Assembly (NCBI RefSeq): GCF_009905435.1
Contig: NZ_JAAAMT010000024.1
Span: forward strand, 1-64,000
Origin: Pseudomonas sp. R5(2019)
Lineage (GTDB): Bacteria > Pseudomonadota > Gammaproteobacteria > Pseudomonadales > Pseudomonadaceae
Reading direction: 5' to 3'
Length of the DNA: 64,000 nt
Shown: one piece after another, positions 1 through 10,394 of the stretch
Layout of the letters: the number at the start of each line of letters is the position of its first letter
Position numbering within the stretch: the first letter of the stretch is position 1
The notes under the pieces: model-generated
Databases searched by the model: none
What the model saw: only the letters and a program-made list of their open reading frames with translations
Told to the model about the DNA's origin: nothing
Position numbers and translations under genes: made by a program

Positions 1-332
1 AAGCCGAACTGCGCGAGAAAGGCATGAATGAAGAAGCGATCCAGAAGCTGGCGCCGCACAAGGTGATCCCGGGCAACCGCCCGAGCAACACCCTGGTGGC
101 CGAACGCATCAGCCCGCGTCGCCTGGGGGCATTGGTGGCGATGTACGAACACAAGGTGTTCGTGCAGAGCGTCATCTGGGGTATCAACGCCTTCGACCAG
201 TGGGGAGTCGAGCTGGGCAAGGAGCTGGGCAAGGGCGTGTACCAGCGCCTGACCGGTGAACTTGACGCATCCGCCGAGGATGCCTCGACCCAAGGCTTGA
301 TCAACTTCTTCCGCAGCCGTCACCGCGGTTGA
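1..332 (+). CDS. pgi: Glucose-6-phosphate isomerase, C-terminal part (cut by window start)
   Basis: The frame is open from base 3 to a stop at 330-332 and gives the last ~109 residues of phosphoglucose isomerase, which interconverts glucose-6-phosphate and fructose-6-phosphate in the cytoplasm. The stretch NTLVAERISPRRLGALVAMY and the following EHKVFVQSVIWGINAFDQWG block, with GVELGKELGKG, are the conserved C-terminal signature of the family. The first ATG in the frame (base 24) is internal, so the gene begins upstream of the window. A GC-rich hairpin follows nine bases after the stop. Identity is secure; only the 5' part is missing. Confidence 0.93.
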   Translation, partial: AELREKGMNEEAIQKLAPHKVIPGNRPSNTLVAERISPRRLGALVAMYEHKVFVQSVIWGINAFDQWGVELGKELGKGVYQRLTGELDASAEDASTQGLINFFRSRHRG

Positions 333-340
333 TTGCGCGT

Positions 341-369
341 GGCCGCTACCGCCCCGGTAGCGGCCTTTG
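341..369 (+). terminator. Terminator-like hairpin after pgi
   Basis: A perfect 10-bp stem (341-350 with 356-365) with a five-base loop is followed by only three T residues. It fits an intrinsic terminator for pgi, though the weak T tract makes efficiency uncertain. Confidence 0.6.
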
Positions 370-446
370 CCGCTTCTCCCCCTTGATCCGTCCGAACACT
401 GGGTGCACCCTTAGGGCTTGTTGCAAAACAAGAATAAGGATCCGCC

Positions 447-2384
<1,938 letters not shown>

Positions 2385-2388
2385 CCCG

Positions 2389-2413
2389 CCGGGTGCCGTC
2401 AGACGGCACCCGG
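2389..2413 (+). terminator. Strong hairpin after acs, no T tract
   Basis: A perfect 10-bp stem (2389-2398 with 2404-2413, loop TCAGA) begins five bases after the acs stop. There is no T run, so it may stabilise the acs 3' end or be a weak or Rho-assisted stop rather than a classical terminator. Confidence 0.4.
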
Positions 2414-2430
2414 CCTCAACTCAAGTCGCC

Positions 2431-3300
2431 ATGGAATTTATTCGCCGCCGTATCGAAACCCAAGTCCTGAGCCTGACCGGCCTGTCGCTTGGCCAACTGG
2501 ATCTTGAAAACCCCAAGGGCGACCCCGGCCTGTTTGGACCGAACTCGGTGTGCTGGCAAGTGCATGGCGATTTCACCAGCATGCTGATCGGCGGGATCAG
2601 CGCCTTGCTCCTGCAGGTCCTGCATCCACTGGCCTTGGCGGGAGTGTGGGATCACTCGAACTTTCGCCAGGACATGCTCGGCCGATTGCGTCGTACGGGG
2701 CAGTTCATCTCCGGCACCACCTTCGGCGCGACCGGTGACGCCAACTGGCTGATCGACAAGGTCCGCACCATCCACCTGCAAGTGGTGGGCATTGCCGAAG
2801 ACGGCCGCCCCTATGCCGCCAGCGACCCCGACCTGCTGACGTGGGTGCATGTCGCCGAAGTCAGCAGCTTCCTCGCCGCGCACTTGCGCTACCGTAACCC
2901 GCACTTGAGCGCTGCCGAGCAAGACCGCTACTACGATGAAATCGCACTGGTCGCTGAACGCTTGGGCGCTCGCAACGTACCCAGGTCACGTCAGGCCATC
3001 GCCGACTACCTGCAACGCATGCGCCCGGCGCTGGTGTGCGATCACCGCAGCCGTGAAGTGATTCGCGTGCTGCTCGACGCACCAGCCCCCAGCCGCCTGA
3101 CCAAGCCTTTCGGCACCTTGATGATGCAAGCCGGTATCGACTTGTTGCCACTCTGGGCCAGCACCTTGATCGAGCGTTCACCGGGAAGCGTGCAGCGACA
3201 CCTGATCCGCGCCAGCATCGGCGCCACCGCCCCGATCCTGCGCTGGGCGGTCCGCGACGGCTCGGTACACCGCGCCCGGCGGCGTATGGGCATCCGCTAG
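2431..3300 (+). CDS. Oxygenase MpaB-family protein (DUF2236)
   Basis: A 289-residue protein of the DUF2236 (MpaB/latex-clearing-protein-like) family. Features are GPNSVCWQVHGDFTSMLIGG near the N-terminus, HPLALAGVWDHSNFRQDMLGR with the family's H and D residues (about 65-87), and TWVHVAEVSSFLAA (about 137), the block that provides a heme-proximal His in characterised relatives. The family is expected to bind heme b, but no substrate can be inferred here. The ATG at 2431 has no recognisable Shine-Dalgarno sequence, so translation may depend on readthrough from acs or on a non-canonical start. It follows acs by 46 bases across a hairpin. Confidence 0.8.
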   Translation: MEFIRRRIETQVLSLTGLSLGQLDLENPKGDPGLFGPNSVCWQVHGDFTSMLIGGISALLLQVLHPLALAGVWDHSNFRQDMLGRLRRTGQFISGTTFGATGDANWLIDKVRTIHLQVVGIAEDGRPYAASDPDLLTWVHVAEVSSFLAAHLRYRNPHLSAAEQDRYYDEIALVAERLGARNVPRSRQAIADYLQRMRPALVCDHRSREVIRVLLDAPAPSRLTKPFGTLMMQAGIDLLPLWASTLIERSPGSVQRHLIRASIGATAPILRWAVRDGSVHRARRRMGIR

Positions 3301-3457
3301 ACGCTGTACAGTGGGGGGCAGCACGGCCCCCTCCTGCATTTTTCTGAAACCGCTGTAAAAATCCCACCTTGAAAATTCATCTTTCCGATCCGTTCCGTGG
3401 CCAATTCTTCGGAACCGAATTCGCGTGCCATACTCCAAACACCTCCGATCGAGACAG

Positions 3458-6406
3458 ATGACGCCTCAGATGCCCAAAGGATTGAAACGCGCCATTGGCG
3501 CCGTGTTGACTGTCTTGGCCCTTTATAGCTTGCTAGGTTTTTTGATACTGCCGGGCATTGGACTGCGCGTCGCCAATCAACAGCTGGCCAACTATGCGAC
3601 CACGCCTGCACACCTTGAGCGCCTTGAATTCAATCCATTGAGCCTTGAGCTGACGTTGTGGGGCCTGAAGATTGGCGAACCTGGCAAGGAGCAGCTGGGT
3701 TTCGAGCGCCTGTACGCAAACCTTCAAATCGACAGCCTGTGGACAAAAGCCCTGCACCTGGCCGGCATCGAACTGGACAAGCCGCGCACCGAACTGTTGT
3801 TCAACAAGGACGGCACACTCAACCTTGTCCGGCTGTTCAAACTGCCGGCCAGTGAAGCCACGCCTGAAGACCCCGAAAGCAAACCCTTCCCCCTGCGCGT
3901 CGACCAGATAAAGCTGGCCGGTGGTTACCTGCATTTCAAGGACATGCGCCCGAGCGAACCGATCGAGTTCCTCTACGACGACATGAATCTGGAGCTGAAA
4001 AACCTCAGCACCCTGCCCGACGACAACGCCGACATGACCCTGGTCGCGGCTGGCCCCGAAGGCGGTCGCGTCGACTGGAGCGGTCGGATCAGCCTGGTGC
4101 CCATTACCTCCGAAGGGAAGCTGAAAGTCACCGACGGCAAGATGAAGGTCTGGTGGCCCTATGTGCGTGACGCGTTGCCGCTGGTACTCGAGAACGGTGT
4201 GCTGAACTTCAGCACCGACTACAAATTGAATCTGGCCAAGGATACTCAGCTGCTGCTGGAGAACACCTCCGTCAGCATCGCCCCGTTTGCCATCAAGGCG
4301 CCCGACGGTCGCCCGCTGGTGCGGCTTGAACGCCTGGACGTGACTGAAACCTCGGTCGACCTGGCCAAACAATTGGTCACCGTCGGCAAGATCCGCAGCC
4401 AGAAAATGGAAACCTGGGCCGCGCGCGAGGCCGATGGCGAGCTGGACTGGCAGAAATTGTTTGCCAGCCAACCGGCGAAACCTGCGGCGCAAGAAAAAAC
4501 CGCACCGCCAACCGCCGACCCCAAACCAGAAAACAAACCCGTGCCGGCAGCCCCCGGCAAGCCCTGGCAGGTGCTGCTGCGCGACGTACAGCTGCGCAAT
4601 TATCAGGTCCACCTGGCTGACCGCCAGCCCAAGGAACCCGTGGCGCTTGAGCTTGGCCCGCTGAATGTCGATATACAAAATTTCGACAGCCTCAATACCT
4701 CACCCTTCACCCTGAATATCGACAGCGGGCTGGGCAAACAGGGCAAGTTGCAGGCATCGGGCGAGGTGAACCTGGCCCCTGTCAGCGCCAGACTCAAGGT
4801 CAGCACCCAGGACATCGACCTGCGTGTCGCCCAAGCCTATATCAGCCCATATATCCGCCTTGAGCTGCGCAGCGGCATGCTCGCCAGCGACCTTGACGTC
4901 GACCTCAAGGGCACCGAGCCCCTGACGTTGACCGTGACCGGTAAAGCCCAGGTCAATCAACTGCACACGCTGGACACCCTCAAAGAGCGGGATTTTGTGA
5001 AATGGCAACAGTTGCTGCTTGAAGGTCTGGAATACCGCCATGGCGACGTGCTTTCGATTGCCAAGGTCGACCTGCAACAGCCCTATGCCCGTTTCATGAT
5101 CAACGAAGACCGCACCACCAACGTCGACGACCTGTTGATCCCACAGCCGTCCGAGACCAACCCCAAGGCCGCGGCCAAGCCTGCTGCCAGCCAGGAAAAG
5201 CCCCTTGGCGTGCACATTGGTGCAATCACCATCAGCGATGGTTCGGCCAACTTCGCCGACTTCAGCCTGACGCCCAACTTCGCCGCTGCCATGCAGCAAC
5301 TGAACGGCGAAATTGGCACCATCGATAACCGGCTGCCCAAACCCGCCAAGGTCAACATCAAAGGCAAGGTGGACCGCTACGCCCCGGTGACCATCAAAGG
5401 CAGCCTGAATCCGTTTGACCCGCTGGCCAGCCTGGATATCGCGGCCAGCTTCAAACGCGTCGAGCTGACCACCCTGACGCCTTATTCGGGCAAATTCGCC
5501 GGCTTCCGCATCCGCAAGGGCCGCTTGAATCTCGACCTGCATTATCTGATTACCAAAGGCCAGTTGAAGGCCGAGAACAAAGTGGTGGTCGAGCAGCTGC
5601 AACTGGGTGAGAAAGTCGACAGCCCCGATGCGGTTGACCTGCCCATTCGCCTGGCAATTGCCTTGCTCAAGGACACCGAGGGCAAAATTTCTATTGAACT
5701 GCCGGTCAGCGGGAACCTGAACGACCCGCAATTCAGCGTCATGCCGATTGTCTGGCAGTCCCTGCGCAACCTGGTGCTGCGGGCCGCCCAGGCGCCGTTC
5801 AAGTTCATCGGCGGGCTGATTGGCAGCGGCGATGCGCAGGATTTGGGTACCGTCGCCTTTGCCCCGGGATCCAGCGACTTGAGCGATGGTGCGCAATCGG
5901 CGCTCAACAAGCTCGCCGCGGCACTCAAGGAGCGCCCTGCCCTGCGCCTGGAAATCGAGGGCACCAGCGCACAGACCAGCGATGGCCCGCTGATTGCCGA
6001 GCAACGCCTGGAGCGCGAATACCAGAGCACCTACTACAAGATCCTGCAACGTCGGGGTGACAAGGTCCCGGCCCAGGCCGCGCTGCTGCAGGTACCGGAT
6101 GACGAAAAGACGCCTATGCTGGAAGGCATCTACCGCAGTCGCCTGAAACAACAGCCCCCGACTGAATGGGAACAACTGGACAAAACCGGGCGTACTGAAA
6201 AACTGCGCGAAGCCGTCCTCAAGTCCTGGGCCGAGAGCACAGCGCTGCTGCGCCAGCTGGGTCAGGATCGGGCCAGCAGCATCAAGGACTATCTGGTGGA
6301 AAAGGGTCAGCTCGCGGATGATCGCGTCTACTTTGTCGACGCCACACTGGGCCAGGCCGAATCCGATGGCCGAGTCATCTCGCCTTTGCACCTGGACAGC
6401 GAATGA
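3458..6406 (+). CDS. DUF748 / AsmA-like envelope protein with OmpA-like tail
   Basis: A large protein (982 residues from the ATG at 3458) with a single N-terminal membrane anchor (about residues 10-30, AVLTVLALYSLLGFLILPGI) followed by a long beta-rich periplasmic part that starts with the family pattern of AsmA/TamB-like DUF748 proteins. A Pro/Ala/Lys-rich linker lies near residues 340-370 and a second near 570. Towards the C-terminus (about 796-860) LGTVAFAPGSSDLSDGAQSA and the following helix resemble an OmpA-like peptidoglycan-binding fold. A GTG at 3425 would add 11 residues; I prefer the ATG because the hydrophobic anchor then begins in the usual place. The stop overlaps the next gene by ATGA, so the two are translationally coupled. 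AsmA-like proteins are linked to envelope lipid transport; the precise role here is unknown. Confidence 0.8.
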   Translation: MTPQMPKGLKRAIGAVLTVLALYSLLGFLILPGIGLRVANQQLANYATTPAHLERLEFNPLSLELTLWGLKIGEPGKEQLGFERLYANLQIDSLWTKALHLAGIELDKPRTELLFNKDGTLNLVRLFKLPASEATPEDPESKPFPLRVDQIKLAGGYLHFKDMRPSEPIEFLYDDMNLELKNLSTLPDDNADMTLVAAGPEGGRVDWSGRISLVPITSEGKLKVTDGKMKVWWPYVRDALPLVLENGVLNFSTDYKLNLAKDTQLLLENTSVSIAPFAIKAPDGRPLVRLERLDVTETSVDLAKQLVTVGKIRSQKMETWAAREADGELDWQKLFASQPAKPAAQEKTAPPTADPKPENKPVPAAPGKPWQVLLRDVQLRNYQVHLADRQPKEPVALELGPLNVDIQNFDSLNTSPFTLNIDSGLGKQGKLQASGEVNLAPVSARLKVSTQDIDLRVAQAYISPYIRLELRSGMLASDLDVDLKGTEPLTLTVTGKAQVNQLHTLDTLKERDFVKWQQLLLEGLEYRHGDVLSIAKVDLQQPYARFMINEDRTTNVDDLLIPQPSETNPKAAAKPAASQEKPLGVHIGAITISDGSANFADFSLTPNFAAAMQQLNGEIGTIDNRLPKPAKVNIKGKVDRYAPVTIKGSLNPFDPLASLDIAASFKRVELTTLTPYSGKFAGFRIRKGRLNLDLHYLITKGQLKAENKVVVEQLQLGEKVDSPDAVDLPIRLAIALLKDTEGKISIELPVSGNLNDPQFSVMPIVWQSLRNLVLRAAQAPFKFIGGLIGSGDAQDLGTVAFAPGSSDLSDGAQSALNKLAAALKERPALRLEIEGTSAQTSDGPLIAEQRLEREYQSTYYKILQRRGDKVPAQAALLQVPDDEKTPMLEGIYRSRLKQQPPTEWEQLDKTGRTEKLREAVLKSWAESTALLRQLGQDRASSIKDYLVEKGQLADDRVYFVDATLGQAESDGRVISPLHLDSE

Positions 6407-6723
6407 GCCACACACCGTTTGGCATGACCAGACTGGTCATCGCACTGGTCGTGATGACCGCGGCCCATTGCGCAAGTGCCAGCTCCACCTTGCGCTGCGG
6501 CCGCGCGCTGATCAGCCTGCAGGCCAGCACGACCGAGGTTGCAAGCAAATGCGGTGAGCCTGTCAGCCGCGTCGTGCTGGGTTCAAGGGACGTTGAGCGG
6601 TATGGGCGCTATGACAGCCTGCTGATCGAAGAATGGACCTACGGTCCCATCAACGGGATGTACCAATACCTGCGCTTCGAAGGCAACCGCCTGATCAGGA
6701 TCGACAGCAAGCGAGGAGGCTGA
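6403..6723 (+). CDS. DUF2845 small secreted protein
   Basis: A 106-residue protein with an N-terminal export signal (hydrophobic residues 6-22 ending Ala-Ser-Ala) and the DUF2845 core: CGRALISLQASTTEVASKCG, then a paired Tyr/Trp beta region (EEWTYGPINGMYQYLRFEG). Two cysteines sit 17 residues apart in the mature part and could form a disulfide in the periplasm. Its ATG overlaps the stop of the DUF748 gene by four bases, which places both in one operon and suggests an envelope role. No function is established for DUF2845. Confidence 0.8.
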   Translation: MSHTPFGMTRLVIALVVMTAAHCASASSTLRCGRALISLQASTTEVASKCGEPVSRVVLGSRDVERYGRYDSLLIEEWTYGPINGMYQYLRFEGNRLIRIDSKRGG

Positions 6724-6786
6724 GATGCCGGTTTCTTGATCGGGTTCAGACTGCTGGCAAACCCAAATCTACCTGCGGGACTCGAT

Positions 6787-7043
6787 GTAGGAGCCAGGCT
6801 TGCCTGCGATGCAGGCACCGCGTTGTATCAGGAACACAGCGGTGCCTGCATCGCAGGCAAGCCTCAATGCCAGTCAGTTAAGGCGAGATCTATGTGGGAG
6901 CGGATTTACCGGATCGCCGGACCGCCGCGAATGAAGGCACCGCGCAATGCCAGAAAAACCGCGGTGAATGGATTCGCGGATAAATCCGCTCCCACAGAGT
7001 CTGTGCCTTAACTGACTGGCATTAAGGCAAGCCTGGCTCCTAC
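6787..7043. repeat. Nested palindromic REP island
   Basis: This gene-free stretch between convergent genes is built of four perfect inverted repeats. The outermost is 19 bp (6787-6805 with 7025-7043). Inside its left arm is a 26-bp hairpin (6796-6821 with 6839-6864). Next inward is another 19-bp pair (6866-6884 with 7005-7023), and the innermost is a 16-bp REP-type pair (6893-6908 with 6981-6996). The outer and inner arms carry the two common Pseudomonas palindrome cores, GTAGGAGC and TGTGGGAGCGGATTTA. The rest of 6724-7110 holds no gene. Confidence 0.85.
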
Positions 7044-7110
7044 AGCAGGTTTGTAAGTGACCAAATCCTTTTGGTCTTCGCATGAACCGTTAAAAGCTCA
7101 GCGAAAAACT

Positions 7111-7470
7111 TTACTGGGATTTCAGGCCATCAGCCGCAACGGCTTTAACGCCTTTGATTTTCTTGGTAATGGCAACCGCTACGTCTTTCTGGCTATCGGT
7201 TACAGCGACGGTAGAAGACAGGGAAACCACGCCTTTGTTGGTTTCGACTTTAATGTCGCTACCAGGAATGCCTTTCTCGGTCAGCAAGTCAGCTTTGACC
7301 TTGGTGGTGATCCAGGTATCTGAAACGTCTTCCTTGGCTTCGGTCATTTCACCGGCAGCAACCATCATGGGAGCCTGAGAAGTCTGGGCAGGCTGTTGGG
7401 CGAACGCCGCGTTGACCAGAGTCAGGGTCAGAGCGGTGGTAGTAGCAGCAGCAATAGCGAACTTCTTCAT
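7111..7470 (-). CDS. Periplasmic BON-domain protein
   Basis: A 119-residue protein with a clear signal peptide (MKKFAIAAATTTALTLTLVN, cleavage after AFA about residue 24) and one BON domain (about 50-115): DTWITTKVKADLLTEKGIPG, then the Gly-Val-Val-Ser-Leu-Ser and SDIKVETNKG strands. BON domains bind phospholipid or envelope partners; OsmY-type relatives are induced by osmotic and stationary stress. The ATG at 7470 has an AGGAG site seven bases upstream. A candidate sigma-54 promoter lies about 70 bases upstream. It sits downstream of pnp in the same orientation but behind the pnp terminator, so it is likely a separate transcript. Confidence 0.85.
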   Translation of the reverse strand: MKKFAIAAATTTALTLTLVNAAFAQQPAQTSQAPMMVAAGEMTEAKEDVSDTWITTKVKADLLTEKGIPGSDIKVETNKGVVSLSSTVAVTDSQKDVAVAITKKIKGVKAVAADGLKSQ

Positions 7471-7539
7471 ACGAGTAACTCCTGTTTTTCGAAAGGTCTG
7501 CGCCTTGGATCAAACCTGGCGTGAGGGTAAACAGGTAGC

Positions 7540-7555
7540 TGCAGGGGATGTGCCA
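7540..7555 (-). promoter_or_regulatory. Candidate sigma-54 (-24/-12) promoter of the BON gene
   Basis: Read on the minus strand, TGGCACATCCCCTGCA matches the RpoN consensus TGGCAC-N5-TTGCA with exactly ten bases between the invariant GG and GC. It would start transcription about 58 bases before the BON start codon. No enhancer site was identified. Confidence 0.4.
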
Positions 7556-7703
7556 ACCTGGCTAAAAGAATTAAAACCTTACTAATCAATAAGTTATTGA
7601 TTACTTAATGATTGCTCGTCGTGCATATTGCAAGCTTGCCTCAACGTCCTGCGTGCAAGATGCATGTCCACCAGGCAATTGCTGCCTACGGATATCGCGC
7701 CCC

Positions 7704-7734
7704 AAAAAAAAAGGACCCCGAAGGGTCCCTTTTC
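7704..7734 (-). terminator. Intrinsic terminator of the pnp operon
   Basis: On the minus strand a stem AAAGGGACCC / GGGTCCTTT-like hairpin with loop TTCG-type centre runs into nine T residues. It lies 14 bases after the pnp stop and should end the nusA-pnp transcript. Confidence 0.9.
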
Positions 7735-7747
7735 AGCGAAGCTGACG

Positions 7748-9853
7748 TTAAACGCCAGATGCCTTGGCTGCAGCCACGTCCTTGATGGACAGCTTGATAC
7801 GGCCGCGGTTGTCCACGTCCAGTACCAATACTTCTACTTCCTGACCTTCTTTCAGAATGTCGGTCACTTTCTCTACGCGCTGATCGCTCAGCATCGAGAT
7901 GTGAACCAGGCCGTCTTTGCCAGGCAGGATGTTGACGAAGGCGCCGAAGTCGACGATGCGCTCAACCTTGCCGACGTAGATCTTGCCGATCTCGGCTTCG
8001 GCAGTGATGCTCAGAACGCGCTGACGCGCCGCTTCTGCAGCGTCTTTGGTCTCGCCGAAGATCTTGATCGAGCCGTCGTCTTCGATGTCGATCGAAGCCT
8101 TGGTTTCTTCGCAGATGGCGCGAATGGTGGCGCCGCCCTTGCCGATGACGTCACGAATCTTGTCGGTGTCGATCTTCATCGCGATCATGGTTGGAGCGTT
8201 TTCGGACAGCTCGCTGCGCGACTGAGCGATGATCTGGTTCATCTGGCCGAGGATGTTCAGGCGCGCTTCCAGCGCTTGGCCCAGAGCGATTTCCATGATT
8301 TCTTCGGTGATGCCGTTGATCTTGATGTCCATCTGCAGCGCGGTAACACCTTTGGAGGTACCGGCTACTTTGAAGTCCATGTCGCCCAAGTGATCTTCGT
8401 CACCCAGGATATCGGTCAGAACGGCGAACTTCTCGCCTTCCTTAACCAGACCCATGGCGATACCGGCAACCGGTGCCTTCATCGGAACACCAGCGTCCAT
8501 CAGTGCCAGGGATGCACCGCAAACCGAAGCCATGGAGCTTGAACCGTTGGATTCGGTAATTTCCGAGACCACACGGATGGTGTACGGGAACACGTCGGCA
8601 GCAGGCAGCATGGCCTGGACCGAACGGCGGGCCAGACGGCCGTGACCGATTTCACGACGACCTGCACCGCCCATGCGGCCACACTCGCCCACCGAGAACG
8701 GAGGGAAGTTGTAGTGCAGCATGAAGGGGTCTTTTTTCTCGCCTTCCAGGGTGTCCAGCAGCTGTGCATCACGCGCAGTACCCAGGGTCGCAACGACCAG
8801 GGCCTGGGTTTCGCCGCGGGTGAACAGTGCCGAGCCGTGGGTCTTTGGCAGAACACCGACTTCGATGTTCAGCGGGCGCACGGTGCGGGTATCACGACCG
8901 TCGATACGCGGCTTGCCGTTAACGATGTTTTCACGAACGGTGCGGTATTCGATTTCGCCGAAGATTTCTTTCACTTCGCCGGCAGAAGGCTGGCCTTCTT
9001 CACCGGAGAACTTGGCGACAACCTGGTCACGCAGCTCGCCCAGACGCGCATAGCGGTCGGCCTTGACGGTGATGGTGTAAGCCTGGGAAACGGCTTCGCC
9101 GAATTCGGCACGGATGGACGACAGCAGTGCGGTGTTGGCAACGGCTGGTTTCCAGTCCCAGGTCGGCTTGGCAGCTTCGGCAGCCAGCTCTTTGACAGCC
9201 TGGATAACAGCCTGGAATTCGTCGTGGGCGAACAGTACCGCGCCCAGCATCTGGTCTTCGGTCAGCTCCTTGGCTTCCGATTCAACCATCAGAACGGCGT
9301 CGGTGGTACCGGCAACGACCATGTCCAGGCTGGAAGCGGCCAGTTGCTCGTAAGTCGGGTTCAGCAAGTAGCCGGTGCTTTCATGGAAAGCAACGCGAGC
9401 AGCGCCGATCGGGCCTTCGAACGGAATGCCGGAGATCGCCAGGGCAGCCGACGTACCGATCATCGCAGCGATGTCCGGATCAGTCTTCTTGCTGGTGGAA
9501 ACGACGGTGCAGACTACCTGCACTTCGTTCATGAAGCCTTCAGGGAACAGTGGGCGGATCGGGCGATCGATCAGACGCGAGGTCAGGGTTTCTTTCTCGG
9601 AAGGACGGCCTTCACGCTTGAAGAAACCACCAGGGATCTTGCCGGCGGCGTAGGTTTTTTCCTGATAGTGAACAGACAGAGGGAAGAAACCCTTGCCTGG
9701 GTCGGCTTGTTTGGCGCCAACCACGGTCACCAGCACGGTGACGTCATTATCAACGGTGACCAGCACGGCGCCGGAGGCTTGACGGGCAATACGGCCCGTT
9801 TCGAGGGTTACGGTCGATTGACCGAACTGAAACTTCTTGATTACCGGGTTCAC
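7748..9853 (-). CDS. pnp: Polyribonucleotide nucleotidyltransferase (PNPase)
   Basis: A 701-residue phosphorolytic 3'-5' exoribonuclease and degradosome component. Two RNase PH-like halves are visible, the second with GETQALVVATLGT and GRREIGHGRLARR. They are followed by a KH domain (about 553-615, IRDVIGKGGATIRAICEET) and an S1 domain (about 622-692, GKIYVGKVERIVDFGAFVNI). The start is GTG at 9853 with an AGGA ribosome site four bases upstream. It is the last gene of the nusA operon and is separated from rpsO by 253 bases containing a very stable hairpin that fits an RNase III processing and autoregulation site, as in enterobacteria. Confidence 0.97.
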   Translation of the reverse strand: MNPVIKKFQFGQSTVTLETGRIARQASGAVLVTVDNDVTVLVTVVGAKQADPGKGFFPLSVHYQEKTYAAGKIPGGFFKREGRPSEKETLTSRLIDRPIRPLFPEGFMNEVQVVCTVVSTSKKTDPDIAAMIGTSAALAISGIPFEGPIGAARVAFHESTGYLLNPTYEQLAASSLDMVVAGTTDAVLMVESEAKELTEDQMLGAVLFAHDEFQAVIQAVKELAAEAAKPTWDWKPAVANTALLSSIRAEFGEAVSQAYTITVKADRYARLGELRDQVVAKFSGEEGQPSAGEVKEIFGEIEYRTVRENIVNGKPRIDGRDTRTVRPLNIEVGVLPKTHGSALFTRGETQALVVATLGTARDAQLLDTLEGEKKDPFMLHYNFPPFSVGECGRMGGAGRREIGHGRLARRSVQAMLPAADVFPYTIRVVSEITESNGSSSMASVCGASLALMDAGVPMKAPVAGIAMGLVKEGEKFAVLTDILGDEDHLGDMDFKVAGTSKGVTALQMDIKINGITEEIMEIALGQALEARLNILGQMNQIIAQSRSELSENAPTMIAMKIDTDKIRDVIGKGGATIRAICEETKASIDIEDDGSIKIFGETKDAAEAARQRVLSITAEAEIGKIYVGKVERIVDFGAFVNILPGKDGLVHISMLSDQRVEKVTDILKEGQEVEVLVLDVDNRGRIKLSIKDVAAAKASGV

Positions 9854-9962
9854 GGCTTCCTACCTTCTTTAGTTGCTCTGGGGGAACTGGTTTCTTGCGA
9901 AATTCTTGGGCAGAAAGGGGAATCGGCCCCTTTGACCGTCCAGATAAAACTTGAGGCTGGAA

Positions 9963-10005
9963 GCCTGCCTTGCCAAAGCGAACAAACCGCTCCAGCAAGA
10001 CAGGC
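9963..10005 (-). other. Long RNA hairpin between rpsO and pnp (candidate RNase III site)
   Basis: On the transcribed (minus) strand, bases 10005-9988 and 9980-9963 form an uninterrupted 18-bp stem, counting G-U pairs, around a seven-base loop. It lies about 110 bases upstream of the pnp start. In E. coli an RNase III cut in the corresponding leader triggers PNPase autocontrol; the same role is inferred here. Confidence 0.65.
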
Positions 10006-10042
10006 AACCAACCTCATAGATACGCGCGGCGCGTTCATCAAG

Positions 10043-10060
10043 CCAGGCTGTGAAGCCTGG
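10043..10060 (-). other. Short 7-bp hairpin after rpsO
   Basis: CCAGGCT and AGCCTGG form a perfect 7-bp stem with a GTGA-type tetraloop about 47 bases after the rpsO stop. There is no T tract, so it is more likely an mRNA 3'-end stabiliser than a terminator. Confidence 0.45.
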
Positions 10061-10106
10061 AATCGACGTGCAGAACCCGCCGCGCACACCACTGGCCGGG
10101 CCGCTA

Positions 10107-10376
10107 TTAGCGACGCAGACCCAGACGACCGATCAGGGCGCTGTAACGAGTGGTGTCTTTGCCTTTCAGGTAGTCCAGCAGCTTGCGACGCTGGTTAACC
10201 ATACGGATCAGGCCACGACGGGAGTGGTGGTCTTTACCGTTGGCCTTGAAGTGGCCTTGCAGCTTGTTGATGTTTGCGGTCAGCAGTGCAACTTGCACTT
10301 CTGGCGAACCGGTATCACCGGCTGCTTGCTGATATTCGCCAACGATCTGAGCTTTTTCTTCAACGCTGAGTGCCAT
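10107..10376 (-). CDS. rpsO: Ribosomal protein S15
   Basis: An 89-residue primary 16S rRNA-binding protein of the small subunit platform. MALSVEEKAQIVGEYQQAAG, the loop TGSPEVQVALLTANINKLQ and KDHHSRRGLIRMVNQRRKLL are the family signature. The ATG at 10376 has GGAG eight bases upstream; the frame stays open 14 codons further up, but that extension is outside the family. It lies between truB and pnp in the conserved cluster. Two leader hairpins (10395-10439) suggest S15 autoregulation. Confidence 0.97.
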   Translation of the reverse strand: MALSVEEKAQIVGEYQQAAGDTGSPEVQVALLTANINKLQGHFKANGKDHHSRRGLIRMVNQRRKLLDYLKGKDTTRYSALIGRLGLRR

Positions 10377-10394
10377 CTGGCTTCTCCAAATCAA

